Below, piece by piece: positions 24,418 to 36,420 of a DNA stretch of 64,000 nucleotides. Origin of the DNA: Pleurotus djamor (lineage: Eukaryota > Basidiomycota > Agaricomycetes > Agaricales > Pleurotaceae); contig JAPEVF010000048.1 of the NCBI GenBank assembly GCA_029747585.1, positions 84,825 through 148,824 of the forward strand, written 5' to 3'. Position 1 is the first letter of the stretch. Each line of letters opens with the position of its first letter. The notes beneath the pieces were generated by a model, which saw nothing but the letters and a program-made list of their open reading frames with translations, was not told the DNA's origin and made no database searches. The position numbers and the translations under genes were made by a program.

Positions 24418-25982
24418 CTATATATTCATTCGAGTCGTTTCGTGCTGCTGTGCTTGGACAAGGCTAGGAAGGACTGCGATAACATTCTCCCAGCACTGGC
24501 TGTAACTTGAAAGGTAGGGCCTGCATTTTATAGTGCATTCTTCAGGCAAGATGACACGGAGGAAGTAAACCACATCTCCCAAGGAACCTGATATAGGAGA
24601 ACTTCTGACGTCCAGTGCCCGAAGAGATGGGAACTTAATTGGAGTCGAATCGTGGGGCGGACTAAATTCCCTCGCATCAATATTCAAAGAAAGATGTGTC
24701 AAGGCGGGACAATGCACGGCGACTCTTGCCAAATCGCTTAGGCACGGGGGTTGGGCACATGCCTCAATAGTATTGTCGAGCGCGAGTACCTGCAGTAGAG
24801 GAAGGGCTTTGACCAATTCGATGAGCTCGTCCGTGCCTATTTTCAAGTCTACTTGTCCGGAGAGGTCGTCGATAACGAGCTTTCTGAGGAGTTGACACGA
24901 TGACAACAGATGCCTCATCTTGGAAAGGGTGAAAGAACGCCTGGTAGTCGATTGGTTAAAACTCTGGACTCCTATGCGAAGGCTTTCCAAATCTTTGTGA
25001 TTGGTGGCAATACATGAAAAGAGGGGGTCAAGATCTCCATACTGCTCAGCGTCGACGTTGATGTGGAGGGATTGGAGTGAGAATAGGCTTTCGTGGAGGA
25101 GAGAAAGTCCAAGAGAAAGCGGGGTACGATTTAATTCCAGGTCCTTGAGAACAGCGAAGCTAGATGGGGGGAGGTTGTATACCATTGACCGTGAATAGTT
25201 GCCCAGCCCATGAAGGGATAGCTTCCCAAGGGATGGTAAGGAGGTGACCATTGAGAGCAGCGCGGGGCTCTCGGGAAATGGAATAGTCAATTGCTTCAGA
25301 CTTGGGACAGCACTGAGGCATTGAATCCCTATGCAATTGGAGAAGTCGAGCTCGTATGGCCTGTATAAACCGGGGTCCACAAATAGAGAAAGCCGCTCCA
25401 AATGAGGAGAAAACACGGGAACGTAGGTCAGCGAGCCCATCAAAGCATCCCATACTTCCTGGTCTTCCATGTATGGTATCCAAATCTGGAGGTCTCTGAG
25501 ACTGGAGCCGAGAAGCATGGGTAGATGTGGAAGCGGGCTGGCGACTGACAACTGGAAGCGGTGGAGCTGGAGATTCGGAAATAGATCCCTTCGTGGACGG
25601 GTCGCAGCCATGATTGGGAATATTGAATATGCATAACTGTCCCAGTCTTCGTCATGCAAAATCCTTACGCGCGAAGAGTACTTGTAGAAGGTATCCCAAG
25701 CCGAAGCAGTGGGGCACCAGTTTGGCTCGGATAAACTCTAAGAACATCAATGCCATGGATTATCATGTATTCAGATCTTCAGAATTCACCTACATGCGCT
25801 CTGGGGTTTTGAGCCAGCAAGAGTCTCGCCAAAACGACAAAATTTGAGACTTCGTACCAGAGAAGATCGAGTGCTTCCTGGCACCACGTTCGGTTGACGA
25901 GAGCGTTTTCGTAGTTGCACTCCGAGAGATTGAAGATGATCCGGAGCAGATCCCGAGATTCGACGACTGCAGTGACGGCCAT
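24418..25982 (-). CDS. F-box/LRR-type protein 2
   Basis: Two-exon F-box gene. Exon 1 encodes MAVTAVVESRDLLRIIFNLS, then ENALVNRTWCQEALDLLWYE and VLARLLLAQNPRAH, an F-box at about residues 8-50. The GT-AG intron (near 25793-25741) lies just before SLSEPNWCPTASAWDTFYKY SSRVRIL, the family hallmark. The rest is leucine-rich: FPNLQLHRFQL, VPSLKQLTIPFPESPALLSM, LVKALPLLQVLALDN, CPALTHLSLNIDA and FPSLRALDVRSSPISGS. It ends VQAQQHETTRMNI. Clear similarity in order and wording to F-box genes 3 and 4, on the same strand, marks it as part of a tandem family. Inferred SCF adaptor; the substrate is unknown. Confidence 0.85.
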
Positions 25983-26216
25983 CGTGAAAGACTACAATGT
26001 TGGTCGTGGCGGAGGGGAGGCTTTAGGAGTATTTGCTCAAAGGATGCCCAACAGGGGCTATCCCATACCAGGACCGTACCCGATTCAACGCACCCCGTTG
26101 CATGGTTTGGTCAAGCTTCAAGGTCCGACTCTCGAGATTACAGCTATATTCAATAGATCGCGGGTGTATAGACACAAATTGGTGACAAGAAATCATTTTA
26201 AAGTTGATCCACAAGG

Positions 26217-27868
26217 TTAGGAGCAGTCCTGAATGGCATTGTGACTCATTCGTTACCGAATTGACAAGTTCTTGGAAAGTACTCACCATCGAAGCGATGT
26301 CTATTCGAGATCTCTCATGCCGGCGGGCTTGGCCAAGAAGCGGGAGGAGTTCACCTACACTTTTCCAGCAATTAACGTCCTCAGCGGGAAGAAATGTGTT
26401 TGCCACGTATTCCACAGTGCACTCCGCAGGAAAGATAGAACTGAGCAATAAGGCTACATCTTCTGCAGGACGGATAATGGGAGAACATCTGACATCCCAG
26501 CATTGGAGGGAACGGAACCTCGTCGGGGTCATGATTTCAGGAATATCACATATCCTCGCATCCACATTCATGGAAAGACGTGTTAGGGTGGGGCAGTAGG
26601 GAGCCAACTCCGCTAGATTGCATAGACACGGCGGATCATCGCTTGCCTTGAGAGAGTTGCTGAGCTCGAGGTCCTGCAAGAGAGGGAGGGTCTGGACAAT
26701 TTCAAGAAGATCGTCCCAGCTCATCTTCAAGTCTACTTGATGGGAGAGATCGATGGCAAGTTTTCTAAGGTGCCTACAAGATGATAATAGATGGCTCAGT
26801 TCGGAAAACCCAAGAGAGGGCCGGGTTGTTGAATATTCAAGATAGCCGACCTCGATTTGGAGGCTCTCCACATCGCTGTGATTGGCGGCAATAGATGAGA
26901 AGATGGGGTCGAAGTCTCCGAATTTTCCGACTTCAATGTGGATGGAATTGAGTTGAAAGAGGTCTAGTTGGAGGATCGCAAGCGCAAGCGAAAGCGGGAG
27001 ACTGTCCAGTTCCAGAACCTGGACAGCAGGGAAGCTAGATGGGGGAAGCTCATACACTGTCGTGCTTGAGTGGACGCCCACACCGGTCAGGGAAAGTTGC
27101 GTAAGGGAAGGGAAGGAAGTAGCAATCGACACGAGCGAAGGAGCCTCGGGGAACGGAAGGGCCAATTGCTTCAGACTTGTAATTGCACTGAGGCATTGAA
27201 TTCCTATGCAGTTCGAGTGGTCAAGGGAGTATGTTCGTCTGTCAATGCCCCAGATGTCCACTTCTAGATGGACTCGGCCTAGCTGAGGAGAATGCAAGGG
27301 AATGGCGGCCAGGGAGCGCATCAGCGCATCCCATGCATTCATCGACGGTATGCATATTTTGAGGTCGTTGAGAATTGGGCTGAGGAACATAGATAGATGT
27401 GAAAGCGGATCAGCCGAGCTGGGTTGGAACTCAAGGCGCCGTAGGTTCGGAAAAAGGTAGTCTCGGGGACGCGTCGCAGCCATGATTGCGAATGATGGGG
27501 ATAAGTCTTCGTCCCATCGACTCCGCGTGTCTTGCAAGACTCTCACCCGCGTGGAATACTTGTAGAAAGTCTCCCAGCCCGCAGGAGTTGGGGCGCAGTC
27601 GAGCACAGACGAATACTAAGAGCATCAGGACGGTTAGTCATCAGCGTTCAACCTGTAGTCAGAGTAATAGTGCACTTACGCATTTTCTTAAGTTTGGAGG
27701 GATGAGAAGTCTCAACAGCACGCGAAAATCCGTAATCCGGTACCAGATACGATCAAGAGCCTCATTGCACCATGCCCGGCTGACAAGGGCGTTTGTGCGG
27801 TGACACGCCGAGAAACTGAATATAATGCGGAGAAGATCTCGGGATGTTACGACGGCAGTGGTGGCCAT
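26217..27868 (-). CDS. F-box/LRR-type protein 3
   Basis: Tandem paralogue of F-box gene 2. Exon 1 gives MATTAVVTSRDLLRIIFSFS, then TNALVSRAWCNEALDRIWYR and LRLLIPPNLRKC. After the conserved-position intron (GTAAGT near 27681 to about 27616) exon 2 starts YSSVLDCAPTPAGWETFYKY STRVRVL. Leucine-rich segments follow (FPNLRRLEF, ITSLKQLALPFPEAPSLVSI, LPLLQDLELSN, CPTLTRLSMNVDAR). A GTGAGT donor after SRIDIASM and a CATTCAG acceptor would give a short final exon (DCS, stop at 26217). If that intron is not used, the frame stays open for about 75 more residues to 26023, only 40 bp from the start of F-box gene 2. The spliced end matches the length of its neighbour better. Confidence 0.8.
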
Positions 27869-28167
27869 CGAAGCGATCTCGACAAAATGTCGCCAATGGA
27901 AAAAGAAAACACTAGAGCCGAACGTGTCAGTGACCGACGCGTTGCCACGCCAGCAACTCTAAACTAGGTGGAACCCGTGATCGTGACTTCAGGGAAATCT
28001 CCAGGGGGATTGGTAGAAAAGGGGGCAGTTGGCAGCGAAATCAATCCAAGGACCAAAAATGCGTGTGTGGTCATGTCAAACAGTTCAATCCACCCATCAT
28101 CTTCTACCCAAACAAGGTATCATCTTTATTATATACTCCCGAAAAGCTGAACATGTTTGTCTACGAC

Positions 28168-29834
28168 TTAAAACTCGGTTCGTTCGCGGTATTGTGCGAG
28201 AGCCCTCTCGTGTTGGCGTGCTCTACCTAGTAGGTCGAGCAATTCTCCAACACGACACCAGCACGAAACGTAGCACAAGAATTTAGCATTGTATCGTTGA
28301 ATGACGCAGTCAGTGCGGAAGATGGCACTTAGAAACAGGGCTGTCTTCTCAACAGCATCAGGGGATATCGTGGAACATCCAACGTTCCATGTTCGAAGAG
28401 TTGGGAAGATTGCTTCAGCTCGATAATCTGGAACGTAGAATGAATACGCGTCTACCGTCAAAGTGAGGCTCTCCAGGTAGCGGCAGTAAGGCATCATTTC
28501 TACAAGGGTGGATAAATTCGGTGGCTCTTCGCATTCGTCGATGTTGTTGGAAAGCTCAAGCGTTCGCAGTCGAGGGAAAAATTTGCAGAGGTGTATGAGG
28601 TTGTCCGCGTCGACCTCGAGGCTGACTTCTTCGGCGAGAATGATAGAGAGGATGGTGAGATTCTCAAGGGGCTGTAACTTGAGGATTGCATTGAAATTTA
28701 GATATGCTGTGGGTTCCACATAGTCCGACATTGAGCTTTGTTGGTAAGGAGGGTCACTCGAGGTGATGTAAATTTCCTTCAGATTGGGGTTCTTTGCAAT
28801 GGCACTAACGAGGGCGTCTAGATTTTCATGCGTTTCGAGGGTGAGTCGCAGTCTTTCGAGATCAAGGGCCACTTGAAAGAAACCAAGAATCAAGGACGGG
28901 GGAGCCGCGGCCACCTCCAGGGATCTGAGATCCGGTAAATTGAGGGGAGGAAGGATGTACACCGGGTTGGACGGAATCCTAGTCCCATACAGGATGAGTT
29001 CGCTGAGTGTAGGAATAGACGCGATGTGGAATAACAACGCAAGACTTCTCGGAAACGGAAGTTTCAACCGCTTGAGCCTCTTCAAGTTTTTGAGCGTTCG
29101 GATCCCCACGCAGTCCTCGTCTTCTTCGAACATAAACAATTTTCCATATAGTTCAACGTGTATTTCCAAGTTCTCCAGGGAGGGGGAATGTACATGGAGA
29201 TAGGACAGCGCGATACTCAGTTCCCGCCATTGGTCCATGGACAAGATGTCGATTCGAAGTGTCGCTAGGTTGGGACCAAGAAACATGGGCAAATAGAGCA
29301 GTGGTTCAACCGCACCTGGAACAAAGCGGAGGATCTTAAGGTTCGGGAAAAAGCATTGGAGGGGGCGCGTCGCAGCTACGGTAGGGAGTATGGATGGTAG
29401 GCGGTCATCCCATTCCTCCTCACAGTCCCCATACTGAAGTACTCTCACCCTCGAAGAGCATCTGAGGAAAACATCCCATGTTTCAGAGGTGGGACGCCAA
29501 TTGTTGAATGGGTACTAGAAACAAATCGACCATAAGTTGAAATTAAAAAAAANTCGAAAACGATTCATACATCTGTCCCCCAAAGCTTCCAAGGCACCAA
29601 TTTCACCAGTAAGTCCCAGATATCTGGAACGTTATACCAGAGGGCATCGAGGGCATCGTTGCACCAAGCTCTGCAAACAAGAGCATTGACGTAATTGCAC
29701 CCAATGGGTAAGAATTTGAAGATACGAAGACGAAGTTCAGGAGAGGACACGACATCCCTTGGCGCGGAGCTGACACTGTCCAAATTGTAGAAAAAGACGT
29801 CGTGGTTGTGCTTCAGGAATTCGATGGCAGACAT
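28168..29834 (-). CDS. F-box/LRR-type protein 4
   Basis: Third member of the minus-strand tandem run. I use the ATG at 29834 (MSAIEFLKHNHDVFFYNLDS); another ATG at 29921 would add 29 residues. The F-box is RDVVSSPELRLRIFKFLPIG with ALVCRAWCNDALDALWYNVP. The intron (29566 to about 29514) contains an A/T run with N at 29553 and ends just before YPFNNWRPTSETWDVFLRCS SRVRVL. Leucine-rich repeats follow (FPNLKILRFVPGA, LKNLKRLKRLKLPFPRSLAL, LPDLRSLEVAAAPPS, FFPRLRTLELSNN, CRYLESLTLTVDA). It ends RARQHERALAQYRERTEF. Likely SCF adaptor of unknown target. Confidence 0.84.
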
Positions 29835-30009
29835 CCTGAACTGAATGAGGAAAGAAAACGCCCAAACGTGACCGCGTTGAATCTTAGACCCAGGGGGCGG
29901 ATTCAGGAGGCAGGGCGACATGGATGAACGAGACAAGCTGGCATACAGACGACTGAGGTGCTACTACGTGATATACATACACTGTGTATACTTATGGTTA
30001 GAGAGTGTA

Positions 30010-31275
30010 TCAGCCTTGCCAGACCGGGGGACCGGCTGGGAATTTTCACGTCAAGATGATCAGATATAGAACAGTGAGGGGATATGAAGACTTACGAGGG
30101 GTGTAACCGGAGTAGCCAGCAGGAAGGTTGTAAATGTTGAGGACCTAGTAGAAGGATGGAGATTAGTTTATATACACGCGGCTAGTGGGAAAGACTTACA
30201 ATTCCTGGTTCGGTTCCCGAATAAGCACCAGGGAACGACGTGGTTGGGAAAGGAACACCATTTCCTCCACCAACGACATTTATCTGAGCGCACCCGATGT
30301 AGAACTAGTATTCACGTCAGCGTGTGTTTATAAGCATGGGAAATCTATCAGGATGAAGACATACTTGGGCATCACCGGGGTTGCTCGCGATGTGGAGGGC
30401 GATGTGTTCAATTCTCAGGAGATATTCACCTATAGGCATGAACGTAAACAAAGTTGCCTTTTGTCATGTAGCGAGGAACGATGGATAACGAAAGCTCACC
30501 GTTGGGAACGCTGGCAGGAATGTTGAACCTGACTTCATTGACATCTACCACAAGTGTCAGGATAACCCTTTCGACGCCAAGAGACCCATGTGTTGGACAC
30601 TACTCTAGTACGTACTCGCAGAATCAAAGATAAGGCCAGTGCTGGGCGTCCATCCTGGCGCCCACTCCCAAATTTTGAACCATGTGTTTCCGAGGCCAGC
30701 AGAGTTGGAGTTGGCGGCGGGTGAAGCTGGGGTCAAGTAAGCCTTGAAAGATAAAGTTTTGAGGTCTATCACACGGTTAAAGAATAGGAAAGATCCGTTC
30801 TTACATCAAAGTAACCAGGATGGCCTAGAGATAGTCAAGAATCGGATGAGCTCTAAAGGGCATTGACGTATGAATTCCACGAACCCATCGTATTCGATGC
30901 TCGGAAACCGACTTCTGAGCCAGCTACGACGGTCGCTGTGCTAGTTTGACTGGCAGAGTTCGAGTCAAGCTCGAAACATCTGAAAGCCTGGCTGTGGACG
31001 TCTTGAATCTATATGCCCAAGTCAGTTAGGACACGATGTACTCCACATAGATAAATAGACAAACGGGGCCGTTCGACCAGTGGTTCTCGGTTACGCGGAC
31101 ATACTGCCATTCACTGGTAACGGTGTTGTTGACGATGAATTGGGGGAAGGTGTCTAGACAGGTGTACAGATAATTGGGTTAGCAAGATATTGCCTTGAGA
31201 CTGGCCATCCTACACACAGTGAGCGGAGGCAATCTGGATTGCGGCAGCCAGGAAGGCAGTCAGGGCGAAGCGCAT
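30010..31275 (-). CDS. Secreted AA9 lytic polysaccharide monooxygenase
   Basis: Copper enzyme that oxidatively cleaves cellulose or related glycans outside the cell. Splicing ten exons gives about 235 residues. The signal peptide [18 protein letters not shown] is followed by mature His1 in [11 protein letters not shown], the first copper ligand; the His-Tyr joint is made by intron 1. The second His is in MGHPGYFDAYL (precursor residue about 92) on a 20 nt exon, and the axial Tyr is in [12 protein letters not shown] (about 178). The Cys pair [57 protein letters not shown] and the ending YTPPGPPVWQG are typical of AA9. There is no CBM1 module or linker. All three copper ligands are present. The regioselectivity class cannot be told. 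It sits alone among F-box genes. Confidence 0.93.
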
Positions 31276-32746
31276 CGTGATAGATTCAGCCTGTGAGGAG
31301 GAAGGAGGAATCGTGAATGATACTACCTCGGTCACCTATAAGTAGTCGGATAACGCGGTCTCATATATCTGGGAAAACGATGAGAAATCATGACAATGTG
31401 GAGGCTGACACGAGTTGGTCTGCCCGGAAAAAGTCTTGAGGGGTTTTCGCGCCGTTATAGCGTCGTTAGGGCAAGTGGGCTGATCGAAGACGAACATGAG
31501 GAGCGGAAATGCCGCGCAAGGAGATTTCGAATTCATATTCTGTCACAGGTTTGGTGAGATCCAAATGGTATTGACTCTTGGTCATGACTAGTTTCTGAGC
31601 CAATAATCATTGAAAGCGGGTCAAGGTCGATATTTCAGCGGAAAAATGAGGAGCTGGGGTGACGTCCCCAAGTCATTCGCCATTTCCGAGGATTATTGGA
31701 AAGTCGAGACCCATTCAGTCCAAGTTCAAGATGCAACGTACGTCCGGCCTCTTCGTGAAGCGGCCCGCCACAAGGAAATTGGAAGTAGACAATGTCGATG
31801 GTCACGTGGCAGAGTGCCAATTGTGACAAGACAGATTGGATGAATTCGTAACCGCAGACGTCTCGGAGACGGCGGCGGAGGGAGAGGCGGAGGGAGATCG
31901 CTGAGGCTCAGGCGGGAACTTGATGTAGCGTTTCTTGACATCCAGGGCAAGCAAGGCTGCTTTGCTTTGCTTCTGCAGACTACCATTCACGGTGTTGTTC
32001 TCGTTGGACTGCGAGGGGTTGCATTCATCGCCGGAGGAAGTCAGGGCTAAAGGCGAGGGAGACTAGGGTTGGGAGGGAGGGGGAGGGAGGCAGTTCAGGC
32101 ATTGGTCGAATGTGAATAGGGTTTGCGCACCAGAGGAAGGGATGTTGCTTGATGATGGAGATGAACCGCGAGGTACGTGCGGATGAACTAGGAGTACTCC
32201 CTTCTCCGAATTTACTTACACCTTGCAACAAATTTAGGTCACTCGAGTAGGAACCTCCCAGCAAGCCGGTTCAGATTTCCTCTTCGCCGTATCCGATTTT
32301 CATGGGACAGGCAGAAAGTTGTGGAAGCTGCAAGCTTTTGTTCAGCGATCACCTCGAAGAAAGGCATGAAAACCCTACCAGTACAACGATGGGCGTCGCC
32401 ATGGAAGACCTTCGCTTGAGCAAGTTGAAGGAGAGCCTCAGAGCAGTATAGGGCGCTGGGAATGAGTCCAGAGCTGGATAGTATTGCGTATACGCTCATC
32501 GAATAATAAAACAAGCCAGTTAAATTGGAGAAGGGGAACGAAAAGCAACAATAAAGAATGTAGATGTATAAGTAATGCCGAAAACGTCCACAAGTCCGTT
32601 TGATATGATAGAATGAGGAGGATGTCATGGGGGAGTCAAAAGCGAATAAACGAATGTCTATGGTCCTGCAAAAAGGCTCCTGAACCAACCAGGGATTGGC
32701 AAATGGTCATACGTATATCTTCGTCATTAATGAGAGTCAGAGGAAT
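31276..32746. other. Long intergenic stretch with no confident gene
   Basis: Contains the AA9 promoter side and 1.2 kb downstream of the membrane-protein gene. On the minus strand a frame at 31802-31990 (MNGSLQKQSKAALLALDVKK) and one at 32025-32264 look somewhat protein-like, and could be exons of a small unrecognised gene. I found no splice pattern that joins them convincingly. A tract of G-rich repeats lies at 32065-32095. Confidence 0.4.
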
Positions 32747-34105
32747 TTATGCAGCGTTGAGAGCGAGTTCAATCGGGCAGTTGGCACCGATGATGGTTGT
32801 TGAAGCATGATGCGTCGAAGGGAGCCCGATGATGTTCATATCAAGAACAAGCCGGAACTGCAGCCCCGTACGTTCACCAGCCCCAGAGTTCCTGCAGCTG
32901 TTGTACCAATTCTTCCCTGTAGAAAACACACTGTGAGAACGATTTTGGCAGGATAGAGATGATGAGGTCATACAAGTCTGATCGGTGTCATTGGTAGTTA
33001 CGTATGTGAAGTTCAAGGGCAGTTGGATCTCGGGGTACGCCTTCGCTGGGAGGGTCCTGCTTCCCAAGTCGCCAGTCCCTACGAGAACGGTGGTCTCCAG
33101 GTCGTACACGCTAGCTCGGAGGTGCGTGAAGCGCACAGGCAAGAAATTATCCTGTGTGTTAACCTGGAGATTGGCGAAAGCGGGGAAACTGAAGTTGGCT
33201 GGCAAGCGATTGAAGGTCGTTGGTACAGCTTCTGCCCAATCGCCTGTTGCATTTCCGAGTGGTGAGTTACCGTCAAAGGCGAAGCCTGGTACGCGGGGTA
33301 TGGTGAATGCGAGCACAACGGCAATGCTGATCAAAGACGGCGAGAATCAGCCGCACGGAAACTGGGGGACATAGATGGGACGTACGCGCAGCACAAGCCG
33401 AAGATGAACCAGATGAGGGTTCGACGATTAAACCAGCGTCCACAAAGCCCAATTTCATTGCGATTCCATCTCTTCCAGAATTCTTTTCTACCTTCCCGTT
33501 TCGCCTCGCGACGACCTGATTTCGTCATATTCTTCAGCTCATCACGCCGCCATTCTGGACCCATTGTTGGGACAGTGACCATCTCCACAGGTGCTCCAGT
33601 CTTGGAGCTTGCGGTATCATATTCAGCTTTAGGTGAGGCTACGGCGGGAAGGGGTTGGTAACTATGATTGATCGTGAGTAAAGGATAAATTTCACAAGTA
33701 CAAGGACAAAACTCACGCTGCTGGGTCCTGCTTTCCAAACGCCGTGCTATATCTCGGGCCAGCATTGTTGAAATCGGAGAACACATCCCAAACAGGCCCC
33801 GTGCCAGCTTCCTCCTCGTCCCGACCTCCTTTCAATGGCTCTGACCTTGCACCTGGGAAAAATGTCTCCCTTGTATATCCACCGCTAGGTCTTGGCTGAC
33901 CATTCAGCAGGTCTGTGCTGACTCGTGATGCTTGCTCTGGGTTGTAGAACGACGATGCTGAATCCCTGCGCGGTCTTGCCTGCGCTCCCACCGGTGGGCT
34001 GGCGTACTGCTGTTCAGGCGAAGTGTACTCGTTGTTTAGAGCATCGAAAGAGCTTTTGCGGCCTCCGTAGAAAGATGATACGGTCGATTTCCTGTCCGCA
34101 TCCAT
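32747..34105 (-). CDS. Single-pass membrane protein with LEA2-like extracytoplasmic domain
   Basis: Hypothetical protein of about 390 residues. I use the ATG at 34105 (MDADRKSTVSSFYGGRKSSF). The first about 200 residues are Ser/Pro-rich and disordered (SFYNPEQASRVS, PVWDVFSDFNNAGPRYSTAF). A basic stretch follows (RREAKREGRKEFWKRWNRNE). One membrane helix (RRTLIWFIFGLCCAIAVVLA FTI) is split by an intron near 33390-33330. The outside domain has several N-glycosylation sites (GNATG, ANFSF, LNFTY, TNDTD) and a beta-rich pattern (LQVNTQDNFLPVRFTHLRAS VYD) that recalls LEA2/NDR1-like domains. It ends STTIIGANCPIELALNAA. Type II topology is inferred from the basic flank. No function is assigned. Confidence 0.72.
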
Positions 34106-34376
34106 AGTTGACGTCTCGAAGAGTGCCCCAAGTGAATTGTGGGTAAGGACCTTGGGGAAGGGGAATAAGAAGGTGCTACTCTGTGAGATGCATGCCTGAC
34201 ATGAACTCAGTGATCGTGAGAACATTTTACTAACCGTGAGAAGGGTGGTGGGATCTCGGTGCACGTGGAAGGTCGGTCTCCTGGTCCTTGCGTAGCTTGT
34301 CTTCAAGCTGAAAGGTAAATTTCTGTTGCTTCCATTAGTCCTACCGCTCAATGACAATTATCCTGGATAGGGAAAA

Positions 34377-35945
34377 ATGGACAAAGTCTTGTCTATGCCT
34401 GAACTGCTTCGTCTCGTTTTCGAACATGCAACCAAAAAGCAAAACGCCGTCCATGCTCGCGTCTGCAAGGCTTGGCTCGATGAGGCTTTGGATGCTATTT
34501 GGCATGATGTGTCATTGCGTCGTCTGCTGGATATTCTTGCTCCAGGACGCTACGATCCCAAAGAAGGCTTTTGGGTTTGTCGATGTCCTCTGATGCTCGT
34601 CCTGGCCAAGGTCGCTCATCATAACCGCGTATAAGTATAGGTTTTCAATCGAAGGCTCTCACCAGCAGACTGGGGCAGACTTCATCGCTACGCTCCTCGA
34701 GTGCGTAGATTGAGTAGTATCGACGGGATCTCTTCACGCGTCTTTCACAACATTTCTACCACCCGACCTTCTCTGGAGTTCTTGCCGAACTTGCGCCGCC
34801 TCGACTTCACGGCTGCCCCCTCGGAATTCTTGCCCTTGTTCCTCACGAGTGCCTTGAGGTCTCTGGATTTCTCTCCTCGAATTGGCGAAGACCCCGCAGT
34901 TCCTTCAGTCCTACTTTACGTTGGCGCACGCTCACCAAACCTCACCTCCTTATGCCTGAGGCACGGCATCACAGCTTCTGACGAGCTTGAAGAGGCTCTA
35001 GTGAACATGTTCCAATCTCTCCGTCAACTCACCATCTTGCACATACCCAATCGCCTTTTGACCTCTCCTGTCGTCTCTGTTCTTTCCCACCTCCCGTGTT
35101 TAAGCGCTTTATATGGAGAAGAAATTCCTTACTCAAACCTAGGACCTGAGGACTATGCCCAGATGCCAACGGAGGGGGACTGTGGCAGTTTCCCGTCTCT
35201 CAAGACCCTCATCCTTCGACTACGCTTTCCAGATCTCATACGCTGGCTATCTTATCGCCCCATCTCGTCCTTGACCAATTTCCACGTCGGTCCTATGGCG
35301 GTTGTGACAGCGGATAATTATTCACGGCTGATCCAGTTTGCTGCTGCTAGCTCGCCGAAGTTGGAACATTTCTCTCTACAAAGCCTCTACCACCTAGAGC
35401 CTCCCATCATCGCCGAACCACTCAGCTTTGGTCACCTACGTTCTGTGTTACAAATGAGCAACCTCATTTCCCTCTGGATTCGTCACCCACATCCGTTGAA
35501 TATCACACAGTCCGAGCTCATCACTCTTTTGACATCGCTTCCAACTCTGACGACACTTTTCCTAAACCCGTATCCCGAGAACCCTGTACCTCATGGAAGC
35601 CTTTCCTTCGACCTCACTATGTTGGCTGCAATAGCCCCCTACTGCTCACGTCTCACCGAGCTCGGCCTCTGCATGTCTTCGCCTGGGATTCCCTTCCCCG
35701 ATGTCAGTGTTTCAAGCACCTTCGAGTCGCTGACACAGCTGCATGTCGGTCGATCCCCATGCAACGATGACGTATTTGAAGTGGCATCATTCTTAAGTCA
35801 ATTGATACCAGAGCGATGCATTCTCAGTCATTCGGATTGCGAGAAATGGGCAGAGGTTAGCGATGTTTTTCTACCAACCTTTTTCCGAGTCCATGCACGT
35901 TTTGAGCAGCGACTACGAGAAGGGAGTCCAAGCCTAGTGGTGTGA
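34377..35945 (+). CDS. F-box/LRR-type protein 5
   Basis: Two exons. Exon 1 encodes MDKVLSMPELLRLVFEHATK, then HARVCKAWLDEALDAIWHDV and LDILAPGRYDPKEGFW. The intron runs from GTTTGTCG near 34576 to AAGTATAG near 34638, and exon 2 starts VFNRRLSPADWGRLHRYAPR VRRL, matching the family hallmark. Leucine-rich segments follow (LPNLRRLDFTAAPSEFLPLF, LRQLTILHIPNRLLTSPVVS, FPSLKTLILRLRFPDLIRWL, LPTLTTLFLNPYP, CSRLTELGLCMSS). It ends EQRLREGSPSLVV. It is the closest relative of the broken gene at 36421-37971, which faces it tail to tail. Inferred SCF adaptor. Confidence 0.86.
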
Positions 35946-36420
35946 GCCCTTTCGCTCTATACTTACTTTCTTTTCCCTTTATCCAAGTTTCCGCATGTTT
36001 TTGTTACAGTAGCTCATCGCTCTCTTATTATGTACTATAAATACTTCCCCGTGTACATGCCCTCCTAGCTGTCGGCTGTTGTAATATAAACAGCTTCCAA
36101 ACAACCCTCCGGTTCATATATGGAGAGATATGTGATTAGTATGTTTTGAAGCAGTAATCTCCACAATCGTTCTATAGGTTCCATTGTTTGACTAAGACCC
36201 ACTGTAACACATGCCTGGGGTACGCCTAAGCACGAGGTGGGCCAGAGTCCTACCAGGCAGAATCCTACAAAAGACGAACGCTTCCCAAAGTATGGCACTC
36301 TGATGAAAGGACTGTTATTGGAGGACTTTACGTCGCCACGACCACCCCCAGAATGACGCATGAGGCTACCTAATCGTTATCCGTTCATAGTCGTACGTGT
36401 ATTGAGCCATCACTACAAAG
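35946..36420. other. Convergent spacer between paralogous F-box genes
   Basis: 3' flanks of F-box gene 5 (+) and F-box pseudogene 6 (-). It includes an A/T-rich stretch with TACTATAAATACTTCC near 36035. No gene is recognised. Confidence 0.55.

Noticed and set aside
31802..31990. Frame beginning MNGSLQKQSKAALLALDVKK
   Set aside because: Looks protein-like, but no splice partner, domain or conserved context could be found; kept only as a note in the intergenic entry.
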